Source: Candidatus Rifleibacteriota bacterium (lineage in GTDB: Bacteria > UBP17 > UBA6191 > JACPRK01). From it: a stretch of DNA of 5,062 bases. How positions within the stretch are numbered: the stretch's first letter is position 1; each line of letters begins with the position of its first letter. Positions 1 through 5,062 of this stretch are shown here, piece by piece. The notes beneath the pieces were generated by a model. It was not told the DNA's origin and searched no databases. It was given only the letters and a program-made list of their open reading frames with translations. Position numbers and translations under genes: made by a program. The DNA is taken from contig JACQZL010000315.1 in assembly GCA_016213865.1 (NCBI GenBank), positions 1 through 5,062 on the forward strand. The letters run 5' to 3'.

Positions 1-116
1 AACATCTGCAGCGCGGCCTTGCGAGCCGCGTCCGGTTCGCGCACCACGGCCCCGCGGGGAACGGGAACTCCGTACTTTTTCAATATCTCCTTGGCCTGGT
101 ATTCGTGAATCTTCAA
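1..116 (-). CDS. sucC: Succinyl-CoA synthetase (ADP-forming) beta subunit, N-terminal part, cut by window edge
   Basis: The beta subunit of succinyl-CoA synthetase couples succinyl-CoA cleavage to nucleotide triphosphate synthesis in the citric acid cycle, in a cytoplasmic complex with the alpha subunit SucD. Only the first 38 codons are present. They read L(M)[21 protein letters not shown], followed by a stretch rich in A, R and E. This is the hallmark N-terminus of the family, the beginning of its ATP-grasp fold; E. coli SucC starts MNLHEYQAKQLFARYG. The start is a TTG at 116-114. It is chosen because the family motif begins at once after it and because a strong Shine-Dalgarno sequence, AGGAGGG, lies 4 bases upstream. 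The gap to the stop of the preceding TPR gene is 13 bases and holds that ribosome site and no terminator, so the two are probably co-transcribed. The identification is firm from the motif; the rest of the gene and sucD lie outside the window. Confidence 0.93.
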   Translation of the reverse strand, partial: MKIHEYQAKEILKKYGVPVPRGAVVREPDAARKAALQM

Positions 117-120
117 GGAA

Positions 121-127
121 CCCTCCT
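121..127 (-). promoter_or_regulatory. Ribosome binding site of sucC
   Basis: AGGAGGG on the minus strand, with 4 bases between it and the TTG start at 116. It is the best Shine-Dalgarno match in the window. It decides in favour of the non-ATG start and may compensate for it. It lies 2 bases beyond the TGA of the TPR gene, so terminating ribosomes could re-initiate here. Confidence 0.8.
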
Positions 128-129
128 GG

Positions 130-2532
130 TCAGCTCTTGGGGTTGTCCAGTCGTTCGATTCGGGTCCGGATGTCGTCCAGCATCAGGCTGTCGGGACAGG
201 CGAACAGGTAGCTCTTCAAGGCCTTGGCGGCCTCCTCGCGGTTCTTCAGGTCGAGCTCCTGGAGGTCGGCCAACTCCAGCAGCGCGCGAGGGGCCAGGGG
301 GCTGTCGGCGAACTTCGCGGTCAACGTCTGCAGCGACTGCACGGCAGCGTCGAAGCGCCCCTGGGCCCGCTCGGCCCGGGCCTGCAGCCAGAGAAAGTCG
401 GCCGCCAGCATCGGCGGGATCTTGGCCGGATCGACCGTGGGAGCCAGTTCCGCGTACCGGGCCGTCAGGCCGGCCTGCTGGAAGTGGCGCAACAAACAGT
501 ACTTCTTGAGGAACTCGCGGTCGTCCGGGCCCGCTGGATGGGTTGTAAGGAAGAGAACGTCTTCCATCGCGTCGTTGGCCGCCTGGCTGCCGGTGTCCTC
601 CATCGTGATGGAGCTGAAGGCCTCCATCGCGTCTTCGAAGCGCCCCTCGAGCATCGCCGTCCGCCCCAGCTCCAGGGCGGCAGCCTGGCGCATGTCGGGC
701 CGGGCATGCGTCGCCAGCTTCACGAGGAGCTTGCGCGCGGTTTCCAGGTCCAGCAGCGCCATCGCTGCCCTGGCCGACGAAAGCTGCCAGGAGGGGACCT
801 CGGGCGCGGCAGGAAGGGTCATGACCAGGGCGTCGAAGACGGCCCGAGCCTCGGCGTGGCGTTTCAAGTCCTCGAGCAGGATCGTGCCCCGGAGCGACTC
901 GGAGCGGGTCAGAAAGCCCGCTCCGGGGTTGAGGCCGCGAAGACGCTCCAGACCGGCCAGTGCCTCGAGGGGCCTGCTCTCCGCACGCAGACAGTCGGCC
1001 TGTGCGAGCAGGGACTCCCAGAGGTCGGCGTCGCGGGTCTGCGCGACCAGGAAGTCCAACATGCGCAGCGCCTCGGGCCGCTTGCCGCCGGCGTTGAACT
1101 CGCCGACGAAGAGGAGCAGTTCCCGGGGGACCGTCTGGAAGGCCTGGCACATCCGATCGATGAGCGCCTGGACCTCCGGCCCGAAGCCGCGGATGCGAAG
1201 CACCTCGTCGGCCAGCAGGTAGTACTCGGGCAGCCGGGGAGAAGCCGTCACCGCGGCCTCGAGCCGGGTTGCCACGACCCGGTACGCGGCCTCGCTGGAG
1301 CGGGCCAGGGTCACCAGGGGTTCGCGCACGGCCTCGAAGTTCGAAGGGGCCAGTTCGAGGTACTCGCGGCTGGCCGCGTCGGCGTCGCCCAGGGCCACGT
1401 GGCTCTCCGCCATCTCCTTGTGGAAGAGCGCTGGGTCGTTCAGGTCCCTTCGGGCCTGGCGCATGGCCTCGAGAGCTTCCTTGTGAAACGAATGCGCCGC
1501 CAGGACCCGGGCCAGCCAGCCGAAGCTCTCGGCCGAAGAGCCTTGCGTCACCAGGATCCGACGCCACGTCGACAACGCCTTCGCGGGGTCACCGGCTGCC
1601 TGGTAGGCCTCGCCCAGTTTCTCGTAGTGGGTCCCGCGCGTCGGGGCCAGCGCGACCAGCTTCTCGTAGGCGACGATCAAGCCCTGGCAGTCGTTCAGCA
1701 CCCGCAGGACCTCGGCCAGCTTGAGGACCGTGTCCTCCACCGGGGCCGCCATCGACAGGTACTGGCGCGCCTTCGGCCAGTCCTGGGCGGCCGCGAAGAG
1801 CAGGCCCAGGATCCGGGCCTTCTCGAGGTCTCCGCTGAAGGTCCGCTCGCGGTCGGTAAGGAACGACGCCAGCAGGTTCGACTCCCTGAGGACGTCGGCC
1901 AACAGAGCGAGGTTGCGACTTGTAGGTCGGCCCTCGAGGAGCCCGATAGCCTTGGCCGGCTGACCGGCGCGCACGTAGGCGAGCGCCAGGTCCTTGACGT
2001 GAGGCGAGTCGCGCCCGGAATCCTCGGCCAGCGCTTTCTCGAGTACGTCGACCAGGCCCGTGTAGTCGCGGGTCTTTCGCAGAAGGTCGATCAGCTTCAG
2101 GCGGGAACGTTCGATCGAGGCCGACCCGGGGAACTGGTCCGGGAAGGCCCGGAGTACGGCGATAGCCTCCGGCAGGCGCTCCAGGTTCTCGAGGCACTCG
2201 GCGCGCATGAGGAGGAGCTCGGGAGGCGGAGACTTGATGCCGTCCAGGACCTCGATTGCCTTCTGGTACTTGCCCTGACGAAAGTACGCCCGCGCTTCGA
2301 AGTAGTCGGCCGCGGACCCGGAGGCCGCCGCCAGCATGAAGATCAGGGCGACCAGAGCCAGGCGGCCCCGCCATCCCGGGCAGCGCGAGGCTCGAGTCGC
2401 GGGCCGAGGGCCGGAAGCCGGGAAGCTGAGATATTGAGGACGCCTTGATCGCATCCTGGACTGAGGTTCTGGCGGGCCAACCGCCTCGAGGAGGGGCGTC
2501 GAGGGGGGCCCGGGCCGGGGACCGCCGGTCAT
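130..2532 (-). CDS. Secreted or envelope TPR-repeat protein, function unknown
   Basis: This protein of about 800 residues is built mostly of helix-turn-helix TPR-like repeats, which act as scaffolds for protein contacts. A hydrophobic run near residues 57-74 ([17 protein letters not shown]), preceded by arginines and followed by Ala-Ala-Asp, looks like a Sec signal peptide or N-terminal anchor, so the repeats should lie outside the cytoplasmic membrane. Clear repeats are near 78-100, 106-138, 181-200, 303-326, 616-640 and 715-760. Several have the A..Y...G.Y..A/KA pattern, as in [13 protein letters not shown] and [11 protein letters not shown]. The last repeats, with FADSP and ACPDS, recall outer-membrane assembly or YbgF/CpoB-like TPRs, but I cannot assign a function. 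The start is uncertain. ATG 2532 has GAGG 8 bases upstream, overlapping the response regulator stop; GTG 2535 directly precedes it. ATG 2454 would give a shorter leader but has no well-spaced ribosome site. The first 27 residues are proline-rich and unlike a normal signal peptide n-region. It lies 10 bases after the response regulator gene and 13 before sucC. Confidence 0.88.
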   Translation of the reverse strand: MTGGPRPGPPSTPLLEAVGPPEPQSRMRSRRPQYLSFPASGPRPATRASRCPGWRGRLALVALIFMLAAASGSAADYFEARAYFRQGKYQKAIEVLDGIKSPPPELLLMRAECLENLERLPEAIAVLRAFPDQFPGSASIERSRLKLIDLLRKTRDYTGLVDVLEKALAEDSGRDSPHVKDLALAYVRAGQPAKAIGLLEGRPTSRNLALLADVLRESNLLASFLTDRERTFSGDLEKARILGLLFAAAQDWPKARQYLSMAAPVEDTVLKLAEVLRVLNDCQGLIVAYEKLVALAPTRGTHYEKLGEAYQAAGDPAKALSTWRRILVTQGSSAESFGWLARVLAAHSFHKEALEAMRQARRDLNDPALFHKEMAESHVALGDADAASREYLELAPSNFEAVREPLVTLARSSEAAYRVVATRLEAAVTASPRLPEYYLLADEVLRIRGFGPEVQALIDRMCQAFQTVPRELLLFVGEFNAGGKRPEALRMLDFLVAQTRDADLWESLLAQADCLRAESRPLEALAGLERLRGLNPGAGFLTRSESLRGTILLEDLKRHAEARAVFDALVMTLPAAPEVPSWQLSSARAAMALLDLETARKLLVKLATHARPDMRQAAALELGRTAMLEGRFEDAMEAFSSITMEDTGSQAANDAMEDVLFLTTHPAGPDDREFLKKYCLLRHFQQAGLTARYAELAPTVDPAKIPPMLAADFLWLQARAERAQGRFDAAVQSLQTLTAKFADSPLAPRALLELADLQELDLKNREEAAKALKSYLFACPDSLMLDDIRTRIERLDNPKS

Positions 2533-2542
2533 CACGAAGGCC

Positions 2543-2938
2543 TCACGGCATCCGTAACTGAAGGATGGCCCGCTTCACCGTGTTGGTGAAGTAGTCGATG
2601 TTGAAGGGCTTGGACAGGTACTGGAAGGCCCCTTTCTTCACGGCTTCCAGAGCCTTGAACTCGTTTCCGGTGCCGGTCAAGACTATGACCAGGAAATGCC
2701 GGCCTGTCTTCTTCTCCAGGTCGTTGATGTCGTCGAGGAGCTGGAGGCCGTCGCGCTTGGGCATGTTGACGTCGGTGATGACCACCTCGACCGGGTTGGC
2801 CTCCAGGATGGAAGGTACCGACAGGCTGTCGGTCGTGCCGATCGTGTTGAACCCCTCCATGCGCAAGACGTCGGTCACCGTCTCCAGGATGAGTGCATCG
2901 TCGTCTACTATCAGGATCGGATTCTGGTAGTCGGCCAT
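2543..2938 (-). CDS. Single-domain response regulator (CheY-like receiver)
   Basis: This 131-residue protein is a complete receiver domain with no output domain. It should take a phosphoryl group from a histidine kinase and act by protein contact in the cytoplasm. The receiver signature is intact. ILIVDDD supplies the acidic pocket (D12, D13), VVITDVNMP holds the phospho-acceptor D56, and VLTGTG gives the switch threonine T88. Y107 is the aromatic switch and LSKPF contains the invariant K110-P111. Length is normal for stand-alone receivers (about 120-130). The ATG at 2938 has AAAGG 8 bases upstream. The TGA (2545-2543) merges with the GAGG ribosome site of the TPR gene, which suggests translational coupling. 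The GAF histidine kinase upstream on the same strand is the obvious candidate partner, though a tRNA gene separates them. No convincing promoter lies between the tRNA and this gene, so read-through from the tRNA promoter is possible. The family call is firm; the partner and output are inferred. Confidence 0.95.
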   Translation of the reverse strand: MADYQNPILIVDDDALILETVTDVLRMEGFNTIGTTDSLSVPSILEANPVEVVITDVNMPKRDGLQLLDDINDLEKKTGRHFLVIVLTGTGNEFKALEAVKKGAFQYLSKPFNIDYFTNTVKRAILQLRMP

Positions 2939-2946
2939 CTTCGGGG

Positions 2947-2958
2947 CCTTTCGCGAAA
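2947..2958 (-). promoter_or_regulatory. Ribosome binding site and 10-bp palindrome ahead of the response regulator
   Basis: The leader contains the perfect palindrome TTTCGCGAAA at 2949-2958. Its proximal half runs into the Shine-Dalgarno-like AAAGG (2951-2947), which lies 8 bases from the ATG at 2938. The site could be an operator, or a small hairpin that partly hides the ribosome site. The ribosome site itself is plausible; a regulatory role for the palindrome is only a guess. Confidence 0.45.
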
Positions 2959-2993
2959 AGAGGTCGAGACCGGGGCATCCGGGACAGGCAGTA

Positions 2994-3023
2994 GGGGCCG
3001 GAGACCTCGAGGTCCCCGGCCCC
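2994..3023 (-). terminator. Strong hairpin just downstream of tRNA-Pro, probable terminator or processing signal
   Basis: The transcript from the minus strand folds into an uninterrupted 13-bp stem: eight G/C pairs (GGGGCCGG with CCGGCCCC), one G-U pair and GACC with GGUC. It is closed by a UCGA tetraloop. It begins 9 bases after the encoded CCA of the tRNA, a usual place for a tRNA terminator. No run of U follows (UACUGCC), so termination may be incomplete or Rho-assisted, leaving transcription to continue into the response regulator gene. On the other strand the hairpin is followed by TGTTCTCATT, also not a good U tract. Confidence 0.55.
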
Positions 3024-3032
3024 TGTTCTCAT

Positions 3033-3109
3033 TGGTCGGGGCGACTGGATTCGAACCAGCGACCACTTGAACCCCATTCAAGTACGCTACCAGGCTGCGC
3101 TACGCCCCG
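3033..3109 (-). tRNA. tRNA-Pro, anticodon GGG, with encoded CCA
   Basis: All cloverleaf parts can be traced. The acceptor stem CGGGGCG (3109-3103) pairs with CGCCCCG (3043-3037). The D stem is GCGC with GCGU and has the loop AGCCUGGUA. The anticodon stem CUUGA pairs with UCAAG around the loop AUGGGGU, which has U33, anticodon GGG (3075-3073) and G37. A 5-base variable loop follows, then the T stem GCUGG/CCAGU (one G-U pair) with loop UUCGAAU. The discriminator is A73 and CCA is encoded at 3035-3033. C1-G72 with A73 and G35-G36 are the known bacterial proline identity elements. The tRNA reads CCC, and CCU by wobble at G34. It lies between a histidine kinase and a response regulator on the same strand, has its own promoter upstream and a hairpin downstream. 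I see no sign of integration next to it, such as an integrase gene or a repeat of its 3' end. Confidence 0.97.
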
Positions 3110-3140
3110 ACCGAAATCGAAAAGTCGTCTGATGGGTCGA

Positions 3141-3170
3141 AGTGTACCAGGCCTCGCGGGTGGATGGCAA
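3141..3170 (-). promoter_or_regulatory. Probable sigma-70-type promoter of tRNA-Pro
   Basis: The -35 box TTGCCA (3170-3165, five of six consensus bases) is separated by 18 bases from the -10 box TACACT (3146-3141, four of six). A TG one base before the -10 box gives an extended -10 element. Transcription would start near 3134, about 25 bases ahead of the mature tRNA. The following bases TCGACCC form a GC-rich discriminator, as is known for stringently controlled stable-RNA promoters. The same -10 plus discriminator block recurs at the kinase promoter. Confidence 0.7.
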
Positions 3171-3184
3171 CCCCTTTCGCGAGG
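3152..3184 (-). terminator. Possible weak terminator hairpin after the histidine kinase gene
   Basis: A 7-bp inverted repeat, CCTCGCG (3184-3178) with CGCGAGG (3158-3152), encloses a 19-base loop 6 bases after the kinase stop codon. There is no U tract, and the element overlaps the -35 box and spacer of the tRNA promoter. It is a weak terminator candidate at best, so kinase transcripts may run on into the tRNA. Confidence 0.28.
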
Positions 3185-3189
3185 AGGCG

Positions 3190-4968
3190 TCACGCGGCCG
3201 CGAGCGGGGGCGCCGCGGCAGGGCCGCCGATCGGCAGCGCGATCGAGAAGACGGCCCCCTTGCCCGGCCGGTCGAGGATCTCGATGCGGCCGCCGTGGGC
3301 CTCGACGATCTCCTTGGCGATCGCGAGACCGAGCCCCGTCCCGTGCTTCTTGCCCATCGTCACGAACGGCTGAAAGAGCGAGTTGCGGATCTCGGCAGGG
3401 ATGCCGGGGCCGGTATCGGCCAGGATCAGCTCGATATCGGCGCCCTTCTGCACGCACTCGACGGAGAAGATGCCGCCGGCGGTCATCACCGAGCGCGCGT
3501 TGTTGGAGATGTTGAAGATGACACGTTTCATCTTCTCGACGTCGATCACCAGAGTCCCGGTGTAGTCGAGCTGGCGCTCGAAGCCGATGTTGGCGCTGTC
3601 GAAGTCGTGCTCGAGAACCAAGGCGATGTCGTCGAGGAACTCTCGCGCTCCGACGGGCTGGAAGCGGAAGTTCTTCTCGCCACGGCAGTACTCGAGGATG
3701 TCCCGCGTCATGTTCACGCAGCGGTCGACCTCGGCGATGATGATGTTCGAGAAGCGGCTGCGTTTGTCCTCGGGTAGCTGGTTCCGGAGCAGGAGCTCCC
3801 CGAGACCCCGGATGATGGCCATCGGGTTCTTGAAGTCGTGGATGATACTGGAGGCCATCTGCCCGATGGTGGCCAGTCGCTGGGCTCTCTGCTTTTCCTC
3901 GAGCAGCCGAAGGCGGTTGACCGCGGTCGAAACCTGGGTGGCGATCATCTCCAGGATGCGCTCGTCCTCGCGCGAGAACCTGCCGCCCTTACGGTTGACC
4001 AGCTCCAGAACGCCGATGAGCACGTCGTCGTGGACCAGAGGAGTGGCGATCAAGTTGCGGATGCGGACCCCCAGGGCCTCCGCGAACCGGGCCGCATGCT
4101 GGTCGTCGCGCGCTGGATCGTTGCTGGTCACCCCGACGCGGGTCTTGAAGCACGCCGCGGCGATTCCCTCGTCGGGGCCCAGCTCCAGGCCGCGCAAGGT
4201 CTCGGCCCGCTGGTCGCAAGTGTAACGGATGATCAGGTGCGGGTCCGCTCCGACCGGCACGAGGATCGCACCCGCCTCGGCCCCCAAGGCGTCTGCCGCC
4301 TTTTGGAGGACCGTCGACATGAAGTTGTCGATGCTGGCCGAGAGGTTGATCTCCTTCTCGACGCTGTAGAGGATGTCGAGCTGGCGGACCTTGTGGCGGA
4401 TCTCGTGGAGGGCCTTCTCTTTCTCTTGGTAGAGCTGGGCGCTCTCGATTGCCACGGCCGCCTGCGAGCAGAAGATCTGCATCAGCTCGCGGTCCAGGTC
4501 GGTGAACGACCCGTTGCGCTTGTTGATGACCTCGAGCGCGCCGACGATGGTGCCGGACAGGTTGCGCAGCGGCAGGCACAGGATGGTGCGCGTGCGATAG
4601 CCCGTGGCGGTGTCCACATCGCGGTTGAAGCGCGCGTCCTCGTAGGCGGCGACGATGTTGAGGATCTCGCCAGTCGTCACCGTGTGGCCCACGAGCCCCA
4701 CGTTGGCTGAAAATCGGATCTCGCGGCTCTCCTTGAGGGCCACCTTCGACCAGAGCTCGTGGGTCTTGGCGTCGAGCAGGAAGATGGAGCAACGATCCGC
4801 ATCGGTGACGTACGTGACCTGCTCGGCAATGTAGAAGAGGAGCGCGTCCAGGTTGCGCTCCGAGCTCATCACCTTGGCGACGTCCAAAAGCACGGCCATC
4901 TTGTCGAGGCGCTCCTTGAGGAGGGCGACCTCGTCATGAGGGCTCGTGTTCGGAGCTGAACCGGGCAT
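3190..4968 (-). CDS. Soluble sensor histidine kinase with two GAF domains
   Basis: This 592-residue protein has no membrane segment or signal peptide, so it should sense a cytoplasmic signal. In order: a short coiled coil (13-35), GAF 1 (about 38-180), a helical linker (180-205), GAF 2 (about 205-352), a coiled coil (352-366), the phospho-acceptor H box with H377 in IIHDFKNP, and the catalytic ATPase domain (about 470-580). The ATPase domain shows the N box (VIFNISNNA, N486/N490), G1 box DTGPGIP (D518), F box LFQPF and G2 box GTGLGLAI (543-550). All kinase motifs are intact. There is no receiver or HPt domain, so the phosphoryl group should go to a separate regulator, plausibly the one encoded at 2938-2543. 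GAF 1 holds INK....F...D and GAF 2 holds VNR....F...DE, resembling the NKFDE motif of cyclic-nucleotide GAFs; the ligand is unknown. The start is ATG 4968, with GGTGA 5 bases upstream. The frame stays open upstream to a TTG at 5016, but that lies in the -35 box of the likely promoter. The Ala/Pro-rich tail (581-592) looks disordered. Confidence 0.95.
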   Translation of the reverse strand: MPGSAPNTSPHDEVALLKERLDKMAVLLDVAKVMSSERNLDALLFYIAEQVTYVTDADRCSIFLLDAKTHELWSKVALKESREIRFSANVGLVGHTVTTGEILNIVAAYEDARFNRDVDTATGYRTRTILCLPLRNLSGTIVGALEVINKRNGSFTDLDRELMQIFCSQAAVAIESAQLYQEKEKALHEIRHKVRQLDILYSVEKEINLSASIDNFMSTVLQKAADALGAEAGAILVPVGADPHLIIRYTCDQRAETLRGLELGPDEGIAAACFKTRVGVTSNDPARDDQHAARFAEALGVRIRNLIATPLVHDDVLIGVLELVNRKGGRFSREDERILEMIATQVSTAVNRLRLLEEKQRAQRLATIGQMASSIIHDFKNPMAIIRGLGELLLRNQLPEDKRSRFSNIIIAEVDRCVNMTRDILEYCRGEKNFRFQPVGAREFLDDIALVLEHDFDSANIGFERQLDYTGTLVIDVEKMKRVIFNISNNARSVMTAGGIFSVECVQKGADIELILADTGPGIPAEIRNSLFQPFVTMGKKHGTGLGLAIAKEIVEAHGGRIEILDRPGKGAVFSIALPIGGPAAAPPLAAA

Positions 4969-4973
4969 CGTCG

Positions 4974-4978
4974 TCACC
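4974..4978 (-). promoter_or_regulatory. Ribosome binding site of the histidine kinase
   Basis: GGTGA, complementary to the 16S rRNA tail, lies 5 bases before ATG 4968. It supports this ATG over upstream in-frame TTG codons. Confidence 0.6.
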
Positions 4979-4987
4979 GAGGGTCGA

Positions 4988-5016
4988 AGTATATCAACGT
5001 ACCCGGAGGGGAGCAA
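4988..5016 (-). promoter_or_regulatory. Probable sigma-70-type promoter of the histidine kinase
   Basis: The -10 box TATACT (4993-4988, five of six consensus bases) is preceded by TGA, an extended -10. A weak -35 box TTGCTC (5016-5011, three of six) lies 17 bases upstream. Transcription would start near 4981, leaving a leader of about 13 bases that just contains the ribosome site. The block TATACTTCGACCC differs at one base from the tRNA-Pro promoter (TACACTTCGACCC). Confidence 0.65.
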
Positions 5017-5062
5017 GGCGCACGGTCGTAGGGTGCGTGTCCAGCAGGTGGTCCCACGCCTG
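4994..5062 (-). CDS. C-terminal end of an upstream gene, possibly an M48-type peptidase, cut by window edge
   Basis: A frame open from the window edge reads QAWDHLLDTHP, then TTVRLAPLRVR and a TGA at 4996-4994. The stretch LLDTHP followed by a basic, leucine-containing tail resembles the end of M48 (HtpX-like) metalloproteases, where a THPP.EERI segment is common near the C-terminus. With only 22 codons in a GC-rich region this could be an open frame by chance. In its favour, the frame ends directly at the kinase promoter, as a real gene would. A second frame is also open here (the one running into the kinase), so the evidence is slight. Confidence 0.3.
   Translation of the reverse strand, partial: QAWDHLLDTHPTTVRLAPLRVR

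Noticed and set aside
113..1567. Open frame of 484 codons on the minus strand in another phase of the TPR gene
   Set aside because: Very rich in Gly, Arg and Pro with no motif. It is an out-of-frame reading of the TPR codons.
484..2448. Open frame of 654 codons on the plus strand, antisense to the TPR gene
   Set aside because: It mirrors the TPR gene, which shows repeat motifs and a signal peptide. The plus-strand translation has no recognisable domain and a composition typical of a shadow frame in GC-rich DNA.
2532..3077. Open frame of 181 codons on the minus strand starting inside the tRNA
   Set aside because: It begins within the anticodon region of tRNA-Pro and runs out of phase through the receiver gene. 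It has no motif.
3033..3109. tRNA-Pro as an integration (att) site of a mobile element
   Set aside because: No integrase, no direct repeat of the tRNA 3' end in the window, and the flanking genes are ordinary signalling genes.
3838..4710. Open frame of 290 codons on the plus strand opposite the kinase
   Set aside because: Antisense to intact GAF and H-box coding sequence, with no recognisable domain of its own.
3190..4968. Kinase as a hybrid kinase or diguanylate cyclase
   Set aside because: No receiver, HPt, GGDEF or EAL motif. The protein ends shortly after the G2 box of the ATPase domain.

Overview
This window comes from a GC-rich bacterial chromosome. Every gene I can support lies on the minus strand, so transcription runs from high to low coordinates. 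A tetratricopeptide-repeat (TPR) protein with an export signal, a TTG-started succinyl-CoA synthetase beta subunit and bacterial two-component proteins all point to a bacterium, probably one with a Gram-negative type envelope. The phylum cannot be fixed from the sequence alone. I see no mobile element, CRISPR array, recombinase or prophage gene.

In the direction of transcription the layout is as follows. (1) 5062-4994 holds the likely last 22 codons of an upstream gene that continues outside the window, possibly an M48-type metalloprotease. (2) 5016-4988 is a promoter whose -10 box lies directly after that gene's stop codon. (3) 4968-3190 is a soluble histidine kinase with two GAF domains. 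(4) 3170-3141 is a second promoter, followed by tRNA-Pro(GGG) at 3109-3033 and a strong hairpin at 3023-2994. (5) 2938-2543 is a single-domain response regulator. (6) 2532-130 is a secreted or envelope TPR protein of about 800 residues. (7) 116-1 is the start of sucC, cut by the window edge. Genes 5 to 7 are packed with gaps of 10 and 13 bases and look like one operon. No stretch above 300 bases lacks a gene. The two real intergenic regions (3110-3189 and 2939-3032) are filled by the tRNA promoter, hairpins and the response regulator leader.

The kinase has no receiver domain and the response regulator has no output domain, so they may form a phosphorelay pair that acts through protein contact rather than DNA binding. 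The tRNA gene sits between them. The kinase promoter and the tRNA promoter share a nearly identical 13-base block (-10 box plus discriminator), which suggests a common promoter class. Both GAF domains carry near-complete NKFDE-type motifs. I found no clearly unprecedented system. The shared promoter block and the tRNA inside a signalling locus are the points most worth a second look.
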